DNA of 19,196 bases from assembly GCA_900551975.1 (NCBI GenBank), contig URYA01000012.1, positions 1 to 19,196 on the forward strand. Reading direction: 5' to 3'. The position numbers and the translations under genes are program-made. Origin of the DNA: an uncultured Collinsella sp. (GTDB taxonomy: Bacteria > Actinomycetota > Coriobacteriia > Coriobacteriales > Coriobacteriaceae). Positions 1-7,487 of this stretch are shown one piece after another (position 1 is the stretch's first letter; the number at the start of each line of letters is the position of its first letter). The notes beneath the pieces are model-generated. The model did not search any database. It saw only the letters and a program-made list of their open reading frames with translations, and had not been told where the DNA came from.

Positions 1-92
1 GTCGCTTCGCTCCTTGCGTGCTGCGCTGGAAAACGCTTCGCGTTTCCTCAGCTCCGCACCCTTGCGGGTTCGAATCCCTCTGCTTGCCCACA
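1..92 (+). other. possible 3' part of a class-II-like tRNA or tRNA-like sequence, cut by the window edge
   Basis: Positions 64-80 form a T-arm with the canonical loop TTCGAAT between GCGGG and CCCTC, with one C-T mismatch in the stem. A strong hairpin stands upstream, GGAAAACGC (28-36) against GCGTTTCC (40-47) with a TTC loop, which could be the long variable arm of a Ser/Leu/Sec-type tRNA. The 5' acceptor strand lies outside the window. A normal anticodon stem cannot be drawn, and the 3' end reads CCCACA rather than a clear discriminator plus CCA. It may be a truncated tRNA, a degenerate tRNA or chance similarity. Confidence 0.25.
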
Positions 93-137
93 AGAAAAGC
101 CTCCCGATCGACTATGCGTTCGAGAGGCTGGTTTCTT

Positions 138-212
138 TGGCTGGGACGGAGGGATTCGAACCCCCAACAGCCGGCACCAAAAACCGGAGTTCTACCGTTG
201 AACTACGTCCCA
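138..212 (-). tRNA. tRNA-Gln (anticodon UUG)
   Basis: On the minus strand the sequence folds into a full cloverleaf. The acceptor is TGGGACG with CGTCCCA, then discriminator G and an encoded CCA (138-140). The anticodon stem CCGGT/GCCGG encloses the loop TTTTGGT, which reads TTG for glutamine. The T-arm is GGGGGTTCGAATCCCTC, with one wobble or mismatch. A U at position 1 is usual for bacterial tRNA-Gln. It lies about 40 bp downstream of the start of the PG-binding gene's 3' end and faces the same way. Confidence 0.95.
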
Positions 213-250
213 ATGTGTGGTGTTGCCCAAAAGCAACTCGTTTAGTTTAC

Positions 251-1156
251 CTAATCTGCGAGGGCATCGCAAACGCCGTCGAGCAGGCGTACGGCGAGTG
301 TCTGCGCGTCGCTGGCCGTGAAGGTGCCGTTGTAGCGCGTCATGCCCGTGAGCTCAATGCGAATGCGTGCCGGCTTCTGCTGCGCGGCAACATTGGCAGT
401 GCGGATGCGCTGGGCCAGGTTGTGGCACTCGGCGAGGGCTATCGTGGCGCGCGGTGCGGCGTCGGCGGGCAGCTCGTCGCTTGCGATCTCGAGTACCAGG
501 TCAACGTCGGTTGGGACCTCGGAGTCGCAGAGCATCATGCCGCTGTTGTCGGTCGTTGCCGTGGCGATATTCCACATGCGCGACGCAACACTGCGTGCGA
601 TGGGGTCCTCGCCGATAACGGCAATCTGGAAGCGCTCGAGCACGTTGGCGGCGCGAGCAAAACCGATGCGGGACTCGGCTTCGGTGACCGAGGGCTTGCC
701 CTCCCACACATGGTGCAGGCGGTTGATGTAGGCGTAGGTGTCCTGGAAGGCCATACCGTCGGCAAACAGGCCGACATTTTCCTGGAACTGCTGCAGGGCG
801 GCCTCGGTATGCGGACCAAAGTAGCCGTCGTCTTCGCCACAGGCAAAGCCCAAAACGTTGAGAGCGCGCTGCAGGGCCTGCACATCGGCGCCATGGAAAT
901 TGGGCATGCGCAGATAGAGGGTGCGGTCGCCCAGCTTATACGAAGCGTCTACAAGGGCGCTCCAACAGGGGATATCGACGGCATGACCGGCAGCAAGGCC
1001 GCTGTCGAGCCTGAAGGTGCTGACGGCCTGCTCAGTGGTGGCTCCAAAGTACTTGTCGGTGACTTCGGCGGCATCAATCGTGTAGCCGAGCTGCAGGAGA
1101 CGAGACTGCACGTCCTCGACGGCTGCTCCTTGCATGCCCGTTGTAATAGGTTCCAT
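251..1156 (-). CDS. protein with two peptidoglycan-binding domains and an unassigned C-terminal domain
   Basis: 301 aa. Residues about 1-70 and 78-145 are two PG_binding_1-type repeats: GMQGAAVEDVQSRLLQLGY...D.YFGATTEQAV..F, then ADVQALQRALNVLGFACGEDDGYFGPHTEAALQQFQ. These helical modules bind cell-wall peptides or glycan. The last 130 residues have an alternating beta/alpha look (FQIAVIGEDP, DVDLVLEIAS, ARIRIELTG) and could be a degenerate amidase_3-like domain, but I see none of the zinc-binding His/Glu residues of that family. There is no signal peptide or membrane segment, so the protein appears cytoplasmic, which is odd for a wall binder. The start is supported by AAAGGGG about 7 nt upstream. 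The mycobacterial regulator CwlM has a comparable layout, so a role in wall-synthesis control is possible but not shown. Confidence 0.85.
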   Translation of the reverse strand: MEPITTGMQGAAVEDVQSRLLQLGYTIDAAEVTDKYFGATTEQAVSTFRLDSGLAAGHAVDIPCWSALVDASYKLGDRTLYLRMPNFHGADVQALQRALNVLGFACGEDDGYFGPHTEAALQQFQENVGLFADGMAFQDTYAYINRLHHVWEGKPSVTEAESRIGFARAANVLERFQIAVIGEDPIARSVASRMWNIATATTDNSGMMLCDSEVPTDVDLVLEIASDELPADAAPRATIALAECHNLAQRIRTANVAAQQKPARIRIELTGMTRYNGTFTASDAQTLAVRLLDGVCDALAD

Positions 1157-1294
1157 GAACGAACCCCTTTCGGCGTACCATTCGTACTATTTGAGCGTCT
1201 GTCGGATAGACAACGCAAAGGGATGCATAAACATGCACTCAACAGTGTAGCAAGTTGTGCCTAAATACGCTGCTGACAGGTTTTATAACCCCCG

Positions 1295-2320
1295 TTAGTT
1301 AAGGCGCTCCACAAAGAAATCTGCCATGGAGAGGAACAGCTCGCGTGCGTGCGGATCAAGCTCAACGTTCTCGATGGCCGCTTTGGCCTTAGCGGTCAGG
1401 TCGAGCGCGTAAGTGTGGGCGTAATCGATGGAGCCGGTCTCTTGGAAGATCTCCACGGCGCGTGCGAGCTGCGCGGGATCATCGGTGCCCGAGGAAAGAA
1501 TCGCCTCGACCTCGTCGTGGTGGCGCTCATCAGAGAGGGCATGTACGGCGACAAGCGTGCGCTTGCCCTCGGTGATGTCGGTGCGGAAGTCCTTGTTGGC
1601 GGCTTTCTTAGTGCCGACAAGGTTGAGCAGGTCGTCCTGAATCTGAAAGGCAAGGCCCGTGTGCAGGCCAAAGGCGCGCAGCGCTTCGATTTGCTTATCG
1701 CTGCCGCCGCCGATAATGGCCCCGGCGGCAAGCGGCGTGGCTCCGCTGTAAAACGCGGTCTTGTGCGTCGCCATGTCCAGGTAGTCATCAACCGAGATAT
1801 CAAAGCGCCCGTCACGGACCCAACCCAGGTCGAGTGCTTGACCCTCGATGGTGCGGACGATCATCTCGGTAAGCTCGTGGAGCACGCGCAGCTTCACGTC
1901 GGACTCCAGCGTAGGGTCGTCGAGAACCGTCTTGGTGACCATGGTGAGCGCCAGGTCGCCACAATTGATGGCAAGGCCCGTGCCCTCGGTAAGGTGCATG
2001 CAGGGCTTGCCTCGACGAAGCTGTCCGTTGTCGGCGATGTCGTCGTGGATCAGCGCGCCCGACTGGAAATGCTCGATAGCTGCCGCGGCGCTGCGGGCGC
2101 TCTCAAAGCTACCGCCCACTGCGGTTGCGGCGAGCATGCAGATAAGCGGGCGGTGGCGCTTGCCGGCGTTGGCCGTAAAAGCCGAGAGCGGCGCGTACAG
2201 GTAGCGCTCGATATCGGCAGAGGTCGCCTGTCCGTCAAAGAACGTGGCCAGATAGTCGTTAATCTGGTCAAAGTGCTGGGCTAAAAAGCTGGTAAACGGA
2301 CTGGACACGGGTTCTCGCAT
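1295..2320 (-). CDS. polyprenyl (geranylgeranyl/octaprenyl-type) diphosphate synthase
   Basis: About 341 aa from the ATG at 2320. An in-frame ATG at 2359 would add 13 residues, but it has no visible ribosome binding site, while 2320 follows AAGAAAG closely. It is a trans-isoprenyl diphosphate synthase, condensing isopentenyl diphosphate onto an allylic diphosphate with Mg2+. The first Asp-rich motif is DDIADN with RRG following (about residues 93-103). The second is QIQDDLLNLVG (about 227-237), followed by the family hallmark DIT-EGKRTL. It supplies isoprenoid chains for quinones or lipid carriers; chain length cannot be read safely. It lies 113 bp downstream of the PTS-HAD gene on the same strand, and is probably independently needed housekeeping. 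Confidence 0.92.
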   Translation of the reverse strand: MREPVSSPFTSFLAQHFDQINDYLATFFDGQATSADIERYLYAPLSAFTANAGKRHRPLICMLAATAVGGSFESARSAAAAIEHFQSGALIHDDIADNGQLRRGKPCMHLTEGTGLAINCGDLALTMVTKTVLDDPTLESDVKLRVLHELTEMIVRTIEGQALDLGWVRDGRFDISVDDYLDMATHKTAFYSGATPLAAGAIIGGGSDKQIEALRAFGLHTGLAFQIQDDLLNLVGTKKAANKDFRTDITEGKRTLVAVHALSDERHHDEVEAILSSGTDDPAQLARAVEIFQETGSIDYAHTYALDLTAKAKAAIENVELDPHARELFLSMADFFVERLN

Positions 2321-2433
2321 TCTTTCTTGGGTTACATCGTTGCGGTGTGCAGATACCATATTGCCACATTGGAGTTGCCGGCGCGTCTGTTTTGGCGATT
2401 TGGGGAAACGGGACGCGTGCGCGTGCCGGCTGC

Positions 2434-4884
2434 TTATATAAGCCTAAAGTGCTCGAGCGCCTTGACGACGCCATCTTTGTCGACCGAGTCGGTGATGTAG
2501 TCGGCGCGCTTTTTGAGATAGTCCGGCGCATTGCCCATGGCGATACCGACATCGACGGCGTTCATCAGCGAGACGTCATTGCTGGCGTCGCCGATGCCGT
2601 ATACGGTTCCGTGGTGGGGATCGAGGGCGTCGAGTACAGACTGGATGCCCCCGCGCTTCGTGCATTCGCGGGGCGAGATTTCGGTTACCTCGAGTTCGAG
2701 CTCGTTAAAGCACAGCAGCGGCTCAAGTGCCTTATCTTGAGCGATGTGGTTGGCGAGCGATGTAGACATCAAGATCTTGTAGACACTGTAATGTTGCAGC
2801 TGCGTGACTGCGTCGCCCAGGGTGCGCGCGTATCCGGGAGCATCGGGGGCATCGGCACTCATGCGCACGACGCCGTTGAGGCCCTCGAAGCGGATGACCT
2901 CGCCCGATTGCTCAAGGTAGGGGGCAAGACGCTGCAGCATACTGGGCGTCATCGACAGATCGCGAATTGCGTGTCCGTTGATCTCGGCGTAACCGCCCGC
3001 AAGACAGACGATGCCGGTCCAGGGCAGCTCAAGAAGTTTGGGGTGGATGCAGCTGAGGGTGCGCCCTGTGCAGATGAAGGCCATGTTGCCGTTGGCGACA
3101 AACTCGCGGATTGCCTGCGAAACCGCCTCGTTGGGATAGGGGGAGAGGTCCCGCTCGTCTTCGGGAAGCTCTTGTGCCACTCGAGGGTCTTGCCACGCGA
3201 GTGTGCCGTCAATGTCGAAGAAGCAGATATCGCCGTGCTTGTGGGTTGGGCTGGCGACAGGGGAGGCCGAGGCGGTGGGCACAAATCCCGGCTCGAGGCC
3301 CATGATCTGGTCAAAATGCTCTTTAACGCGGGGAACGGAGATGCCGATGATCACCTGGGCGGTCTTGCCCGTAATGATGAGGCCCTTGGCGCCCGCCGCG
3401 ACAAACGCCGCGTTATCTGCAACGATGGAAGGGTCTGCGACCTCGACGCGCAGGCGCGTGGCGCAGTTGGTTGCGCCCACAATATTGCCAACGCCACCTA
3501 AAAGCTGAATTGCCCGCTCAGCGAGGACGTGATCTTGATCGGATCGACTATTGACCTCGTCATTGGGAGATTGCTCTTTGGCAAAGCCGCTTCCCGTTAA
3601 ATGATCGATTGCCGCGCGATTGGCGACATGATCCTCGCGGCCCGGCGTCTTAAGGTCATAGATCAAGATGAGTGCTCGAAAACTAACAAAAAAGATGAGG
3701 CTAAAGGCAAGGCCGATACCGAGCGCCAAAAGATAGGCACCGGCATGCGTGCGCATGAGCGGAATAAAGTTGAAGGCTGCCATCTCCATGAGGCCGCCCG
3801 AGAAGATGCCGACGATGCCAAAGAGATTCATGGTTGTGGCAAGGCAAGACGATAAGACGGCGTAGAGCAAAAAGAGCCCGGGGTGGGTGAACATAAAGAG
3901 AAACTCGAGTGGCTCGGTAACGCCGCAAACCACCGAGGCGATGATGGCGGGAACAAGGATGACCCTGAGGCCGGCGCGGCGCTCGGGTTTTGCGGTGGAG
4001 TAGAACGCGGCTGCGATGGCGGGAAGGCCAAAGAGCTTGACCCAGCCGGTGGCGGTAAAACCGGCCCACGGCGCAAGTTCATTAAGGGGGCGCGTGCTAT
4101 GGGAGAGGATGGGGAGCAAGCTGCTCCACGTGGCGTAGATGCCGTCGTTAATGACCAGGTTGTCGTAGTAGATCGGCATGTAGAGCAGGTGGTGCAGCCC
4201 CATGGGCTCGAGCGCTCGCTCCAAAAACACAAAGATGCCCACGCCAAAGGGGCCGACGCTCGTAAGTGCATGGCGCAGCGTTTCGGTCATTGCGTATACG
4301 GAGGGCACGATGGCGGCCGAGATAGCGGCAAGGGCAAACACGGCAAAAAAGCTGATGAGGTAGACCAGCGAGGAGCCCGAGAAGGTGCCGAGCCAATCGG
4401 GAACCTTGGCATCGTAGAAGCGGTCATGGATGGCGACGACGGTTGCCGATACCACCAGCGGGCCGATAATGCCGGTGTCGAGCGTCTTGATGCCGTCGAT
4501 GATGGTGATGCCGCTAGCGGAGGTCAAAGACGACGGGTACTTAAGTCCAAGGTTGTCTCCGCTCAGCTTAATGATCTCGCTCAAAAAGAAGCAGTAGGCA
4601 AAATAGGCGACGAGAGCCTCGAGGCAGCAACGAGCCGGTTGTTTTTGGGCAAGACCGATGGGCAGCGCTACGGCAAAAAGGAGCGGGAGGCGTTTAAAGA
4701 CCGTCCACGAGCCGCGCTGGATGATGGTCCAAAAAGCGTACCAAGGGGTTCCGTATACGGCGAGATCGCCGACGATGTCCGCAGTCGTTGCGAGAGCGGA
4801 GACGCCGACCATGAGGCCTGATATAGAAAACAGCATGGCGGGCGCGAACATTGCCCCGCCAAAGCGTTGGATTTTTTGCAGCAT
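2434..4884 (-). CDS. PTS alpha-glucoside permease EIIC-EIIB fused to a Cof-type HAD phosphatase
   Basis: 816 aa in one uninterrupted frame. Residues about 1-410 are a glucose-superfamily EIIC resembling GlvC/MalP: N-terminus MLQKIQRFGGAMF, GIKTLDTGIIGPLV near 131-144, LERALEPMGLHH at 221-231 and GVTEPLEFLF at 321-330. After a linker, about 453-530 is EIIB with the phosphorylated cysteine C474 in NCATRLR. A Ser/Pro/Ala linker (536-548) leads to a complete HAD IIB phosphatase: DIDGT with D557/D559 (motif I), CTGRT (T606), lysine K743, and GDASND with D766/D770 (motif IV). There is no EIIA domain, so a separate EIIA must phosphorylate C474. The membrane part should import an alpha-glucoside as its 6-phosphate; the tethered HAD could then remove the phosphate (inference). 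GGAAGG about 7 nt upstream fixes the start. A GntR operator overlaps the promoter. Confidence 0.93.
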   Translation of the reverse strand: MLQKIQRFGGAMFAPAMLFSISGLMVGVSALATTADIVGDLAVYGTPWYAFWTIIQRGSWTVFKRLPLLFAVALPIGLAQKQPARCCLEALVAYFAYCFFLSEIIKLSGDNLGLKYPSSLTSASGITIIDGIKTLDTGIIGPLVVSATVVAIHDRFYDAKVPDWLGTFSGSSLVYLISFFAVFALAAISAAIVPSVYAMTETLRHALTSVGPFGVGIFVFLERALEPMGLHHLLYMPIYYDNLVINDGIYATWSSLLPILSHSTRPLNELAPWAGFTATGWVKLFGLPAIAAAFYSTAKPERRAGLRVILVPAIIASVVCGVTEPLEFLFMFTHPGLFLLYAVLSSCLATTMNLFGIVGIFSGGLMEMAAFNFIPLMRTHAGAYLLALGIGLAFSLIFFVSFRALILIYDLKTPGREDHVANRAAIDHLTGSGFAKEQSPNDEVNSRSDQDHVLAERAIQLLGGVGNIVGATNCATRLRVEVADPSIVADNAAFVAAGAKGLIITGKTAQVIIGISVPRVKEHFDQIMGLEPGFVPTASASPVASPTHKHGDICFFDIDGTLAWQDPRVAQELPEDERDLSPYPNEAVSQAIREFVANGNMAFICTGRTLSCIHPKLLELPWTGIVCLAGGYAEINGHAIRDLSMTPSMLQRLAPYLEQSGEVIRFEGLNGVVRMSADAPDAPGYARTLGDAVTQLQHYSVYKILMSTSLANHIAQDKALEPLLCFNELELEVTEISPRECTKRGGIQSVLDALDPHHGTVYGIGDASNDVSLMNAVDVGIAMGNAPDYLKKRADYITDSVDKDGVVKALEHFRLI

Positions 4885-4925
4885 GTTCTGCCTTCCGAAT
4901 ATCGAGGCGCGTTGCGCGTGGGGAA

Positions 4926-4937
4926 ACGTTTAAACAA
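4926..4937. promoter_or_regulatory. GntR operator-like site in front of the PTS-HAD gene
   Basis: ACGTTTAAACAA contains the palindrome GTTTAAAC and matches 10 of 12 positions of the shared pattern TTGTTTAAACAA. It falls at about +1 to +12 relative to the TACAAT box, a place where a bound repressor would block transcription. Confidence 0.6.
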
Positions 4938-4944
4938 TGGATTC

Positions 4945-4950
4945 ATTGTA
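4945..4950 (-). promoter_or_regulatory. -10 element (TACAAT) for the PTS-HAD gene
   Basis: On the minus strand TACAAT matches the sigma-70-type -10 box in 5 of 6 positions. It lies about 60 bp upstream of the PTS start and just before the operator-like site at 4926-4937. No good -35 box is visible. Confidence 0.45.
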
Positions 4951-5047
4951 GAGGACCAGACGAGTGTCGTACCGGCAGTTTTGAGCGAAACCGATTTGGG
5001 CATGACAGAAACCGTCAACGGCTAAATCCTGTCGCTTCACCGATATT

Positions 5048-5059
5048 CGGTTTAAACAA
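5048..5059. promoter_or_regulatory. GntR operator-like site in front of the regulator gene
   Basis: CGGTTTAAACAA has the palindromic core GTTTAAAC (5050-5057). The core overlaps a possible -35 (TTTAAA, 5051-5056), with TATCGT (5073-5078) 16 nt further on as a weak -10. This suggests autorepression. Confidence 0.6.
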
Positions 5060-5113
5060 CTTTAAGAAATGCTATCGTGCCTAGCCGGAAATGAATAATG
5101 TAGAGGTGAAACA

Positions 5114-5833
5114 ATGCCAAAAGCGATATACGAAGGAATCTACCGAGAAATACGCTCGCGCATCATTAATGGGACCTATGCGTTTCAGGAGATGCTGCCA
5201 ACCGAAGCCGAGCTGACCGCGGAATTTGGCTGCACGCGCAATACCGTCCGCCGCGCTTTGAGCATGCTGGCCGACGGGATGTTTGTGCAGCCCATACACG
5301 GCAAGGGCGTGCGCGTTATTTGGCTTAAGGGCGAAACCGACATGTTGGGCGCACTCGAAGAGGTTGAGTCGTTTGGCGAGTTTGCAAAGCGCAACAATGC
5401 CGTTGCATCGACGGACGTTAAGTCTTTCGAACATCTGGTTTGCACCGAGCAACTCTCTCGTCACCTGGGCTTTAAGGTGGGCGAGGAGTTGATTCGCGTA
5501 GTGCGTGTCCGAAGCCTCAACGGCAACGCGCGCCAAGTGGACCATGGCTATTTTTTGGCGTCGATCGCCAAGGGCCTGACTCCCGAGATCGCGGCAGATT
5601 CTATTTACGGCTATCTGGAGCACAAGCGCGGTGTCAAAGTGATGGCGAGCCGTCGTACGGTGAGTGTCGAGCTCGCCAACGATGAGGACTGCAGCTATCT
5701 TGACCTCGGCAAATACAACTGCGTTGCCGTCATGGAGAGTCAGTCGTACACCTCGGACGGCATCTTGTTTGAGGTGACGCACACTCGCACACACCCCGAG
5801 ATCTTCCATTACCGTGTCAATTCCAAGCGATAG
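5114..5833 (+). CDS. TreR-like GntR/HutC-family transcriptional repressor
   Basis: 239 aa, almost the length of Bacillus TreR. Residues 1-70 are a winged helix of the GntR type: IYREIRSRIINGTY, LPTEAELTAEFGCTRNTVRRAL, and the wing turn GKGVRV. Residues about 80-235 are a UTRA effector domain. They share recognisable stretches with TreR, such as the SF.EFAKR stretch and YFLASIAKGLTPEI followed by a DSIYGYL helix. UTRA domains of TreR relatives bind sugar phosphates, which release the DNA. The gene diverges from the PTS-HAD gene and precedes the ABC operon. Sites resembling the TreR operator flank it, so it is the likely local controller. The start ATG follows TAGAGGTGA by 6-8 nt. The true inducer is unknown; a disaccharide 6-phosphate made by the neighbouring PTS is the obvious candidate. 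Confidence 0.92.
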   Translation: MPKAIYEGIYREIRSRIINGTYAFQEMLPTEAELTAEFGCTRNTVRRALSMLADGMFVQPIHGKGVRVIWLKGETDMLGALEEVESFGEFAKRNNAVASTDVKSFEHLVCTEQLSRHLGFKVGEELIRVVRVRSLNGNARQVDHGYFLASIAKGLTPEIAADSIYGYLEHKRGVKVMASRRTVSVELANDEDCSYLDLGKYNCVAVMESQSYTSDGILFEVTHTRTHPEIFHYRVNSKR

Positions 5834-5871
5834 CCGGCTAGCTCGCAGCCTGACGAGACTCATGGCCTCAA

Positions 5872-5926
5872 AGAGAAAACGCCCGGTCAAACCGACGGTA
5901 CATCGGCTTGACCGGGCGTTTTCTCT
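5872..5926 (+). terminator. strong, probably bidirectional, hairpin terminator after the GntR gene
   Basis: A 19-bp perfect stem runs AGAGAAAACGCCCGGTCAA (5872-5890) against 5908-5926, with an inner CCGA/TCGG stem. A-rich and T-rich ends within the stem give U-tracts in both directions. It separates the regulator from the ABC operon, which therefore has its own promoter. Confidence 0.85.
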
Positions 5927-5944
5927 GCATTCGATAACAAATAA

Positions 5945-5956
5945 TTGTTTATACAA
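5945..5956. promoter_or_regulatory. GntR operator-like site, ABC operon, distal
   Basis: TTGTTTATACAA differs at one position from TTGTATATACAA, the operator described for Bacillus TreR (from memory), and matches the local pattern TTGTTTAAACAA in 11 of 12 positions. Confidence 0.6.
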
Positions 5957-6019
5957 AACTTGTCAAGTATCAAGTTGAAATTACCGTTCACCGAAGTTTT
6001 TCTACCGCTCTAGTAATAC

Positions 6020-6031
6020 TTGTTCAAACAA
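6020..6031. promoter_or_regulatory. GntR operator-like site, ABC operon, proximal
   Basis: TTGTTCAAACAA has perfect half-sites TTGTT/AACAA around a CA centre. It directly follows TAATAC (6014-6019), a possible -10. It lies 75 bp from the distal site, about seven helical turns, so both sites face the same side of the DNA. Confidence 0.55.
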
Positions 6032-6139
6032 CTAGCCAAATAGCGTATCGTTCAAATCAGCAAAAGGGGCAAAGTCCCCGAGCCAATCTCCGAAGGCGGC
6101 GGCAAAGGGTGCCGCCACGGTGTGAAAGGGTGGATTGTA

Positions 6140-7456
6140 ATGAAGAACGAAATGAGCAGAAGGCAGTTCCTGGGCTTTGCTGGTTCCGCGGCTGCAGTTC
6201 TTGGTCTGGGCCTCGTGGGTTGCGGTGGTTCTGCCGGCTCCGGCTCCTCTGCTTCTGGTGACGCTGCCGAGGTCTACTTCCTCCAATTCAAGCCCGAGGT
6301 CGACAAGGAGTGGAAGGAGATCGCCAAGGCCTATAAGAAGGAGAAGGGCGTCGAGGTCAAGATCGTGACCGCTGCCTCCAACACCTACGAGGAGAAGCTC
6401 AAGTCCGAGATGTCCAAGAGCTCCGCTCCGACCCTGTTCCAGGTCAACGGCCCCACCGGTCTTAAGAACTGGAAGGATTACTGCGCCGACCTGTCCGATA
6501 CCAAGCTCCGCGGTGAGCTCATTGACGACTCCCTGGCTCTGCAGTCCGACGGCAAGGATGTGTGCATCGACTGGGTTCAGGAGAGCTTCGGCATCATCTA
6601 CAACAAGCAGCTGCTCGAGAAGGCTGGCTACAAGGCCGAGGACATCAACTCCTTCGACAAGCTGAAGGCTTGTGCCGACGACATCCAGGCCCGCAAGGAC
6701 GAGCTTGGTGTCGAGGGTGCCTTCACTTCCGCCGGCATGGACGACTCCTCCAGCTGGCGCTACACCACCCACCTTGCCAACATGCCGCTCTACTACGAGT
6801 TTGAGAAGGAGCACAACCAGGAGGACGACGAGATCAAGGGTGAGTTCCTCGACAACTACAAGCAGATCTTCGACCTGTACATCACCGACTCCACCTGCGA
6901 TCCTTCGCAGCTTGCTTCCAAGACCGGCGACGACGCCACCAACGAGTTCGCAACCGGCAAGGCCGTCTTCTACCAGAACGGCTCTTGGGCCTACTCTGAC
7001 CTCGTCAAGGCCGGCATGACCGACGATCAGATTGGCATGATGCCGATTTACATCGGTGTTGACGGCGAGGAGAACCAGGGCCTGTGCTCCGGCGGCGAGA
7101 ACTACTGGTGCGTCAGTTCCCAGGCTTCCGAGGATGCCCAGAAGGCCACCGAGGACTTCATGTATTGGTGCGTCACCGCTGACACCCCGACCAGCATCAT
7201 CGCCGACAAGATGGGTCTGACCGCTCCGTTCAAGAGCGCCAAGGAGACCACCAACGTCTTCTCGCAGCAGGCCGTTGCCATGGCCAAGGACGGCAAGAAG
7301 ACCGTCGCTTGGGACTTCGTCTACATTCCCTCCGAGGAGTGGAAGAAGAACCTCAAGCAGGCTCTGATTGCCTACGCTGCCGATAACAGCAAGTGGGACG
7401 GCGTCAAGAACGCCTTCGTCGATGGCTGGAAGACCGAGAAGGCCGCTTCCGAGTAA
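6140..7456 (+). CDS. sugar ABC transporter substrate-binding lipoprotein (CUT1, SBP family 1)
   Basis: 438 aa from the ATG at 6140. GAAAGGG 9 nt upstream supports this start rather than the in-frame GTG at 6122. The N-terminus combines a twin-arginine motif (SRRQFLG, residues 6-12), a hydrophobic stretch and a lipobox LVGC with lipidated C28, then a Gly/Ser-rich tether. This implies Tat export and anchoring to the outer face of the membrane. The mature part fits family-1 sugar-binding proteins: YFLQFKPEVDKEW opening, TYEEKLKSEMSKSSAPTLF, FGIIYNKQLLEKAGY, then FATGKAVFYQNGSWAY. It captures the sugar for the permeases downstream; maltose/maltodextrin is inferred from neighbours only. Codon use is very biased (AAG, GAG, CTC, GAC), consistent with strong expression. 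It is the first gene of a four-gene operon. Confidence 0.94.
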   Translation: MKNEMSRRQFLGFAGSAAAVLGLGLVGCGGSAGSGSSASGDAAEVYFLQFKPEVDKEWKEIAKAYKKEKGVEVKIVTAASNTYEEKLKSEMSKSSAPTLFQVNGPTGLKNWKDYCADLSDTKLRGELIDDSLALQSDGKDVCIDWVQESFGIIYNKQLLEKAGYKAEDINSFDKLKACADDIQARKDELGVEGAFTSAGMDDSSSWRYTTHLANMPLYYEFEKEHNQEDDEIKGEFLDNYKQIFDLYITDSTCDPSQLASKTGDDATNEFATGKAVFYQNGSWAYSDLVKAGMTDDQIGMMPIYIGVDGEENQGLCSGGENYWCVSSQASEDAQKATEDFMYWCVTADTPTSIIADKMGLTAPFKSAKETTNVFSQQAVAMAKDGKKTVAWDFVYIPSEEWKKNLKQALIAYAADNSKWDGVKNAFVDGWKTEKAASE

Positions 7457-7487
7457 GCAGTTGCTGCCCAAGCTATCTGATTAGCGA

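Larger units (their letters stand above)
5927..6139 (+). promoter_or_regulatory. control region and leader of the ABC operon
   Basis: This gene-free stretch after the terminator (306 bp between the GntR stop and the next ATG) is AT-rich up to about 6060 and holds two operator-like sites. TTGTCA (5960), TTGAAA (5975) and TAATAC (6014) look like promoter boxes but cannot be paired at a good spacing. The leader then has two small hairpins, GGGG/CCCC at 6066-6079 and GGCGGC/GCCGCC at 6095-6116. The second ends about 8 nt before the ribosome binding site. Confidence 0.5.

Noticed and set aside
1..92. 3' end of tmRNA or SRP RNA
   Set aside because: The T-arm is tmRNA-like, but the end lacks the ACCA tail and the upstream sequence has no tag frame; no SRP GGAAG/GCA motif pair is present.
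1610..1640. Unusual second Asp-rich motif (DDLLN) in the polyprenyl synthase
   Set aside because: Asn in the last position is common in the geranylgeranyl-type branch of the family, so it is not a sign of inactivity.
2434..4884. Frameshift or assembly join creating the PTS-HAD fusion
   Set aside because: The frame runs without stops through a Ser/Pro/Ala linker typical of natural multidomain proteins, both partners are complete with all key motifs, and there is no internal ribosome binding site with an ATG at the HAD start.
4928..4935. LacI/CcpA-type operator
   Set aside because: These operators usually centre on CG (as in AACGTT); the centre here is TTTAAA and matches the TreR-like pattern instead. 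A LacI-type site cannot be fully excluded, but no LacI gene is in the window.
6122..6139. GTG at 6122 as the start of the binding protein
   Set aside because: It would put the ribosome binding site GAAAGGG inside the gene; the ATG at 6140 is correctly spaced from it and places the Tat motif and lipobox at normal distances.
6032..7471. Long Leu/Val/Gly-rich minus-strand frame opposite the binding protein
   Set aside because: It is a by-product of the strong codon bias of the plus-strand gene. The composition is low-complexity and there is no ribosome binding site or family resemblance.
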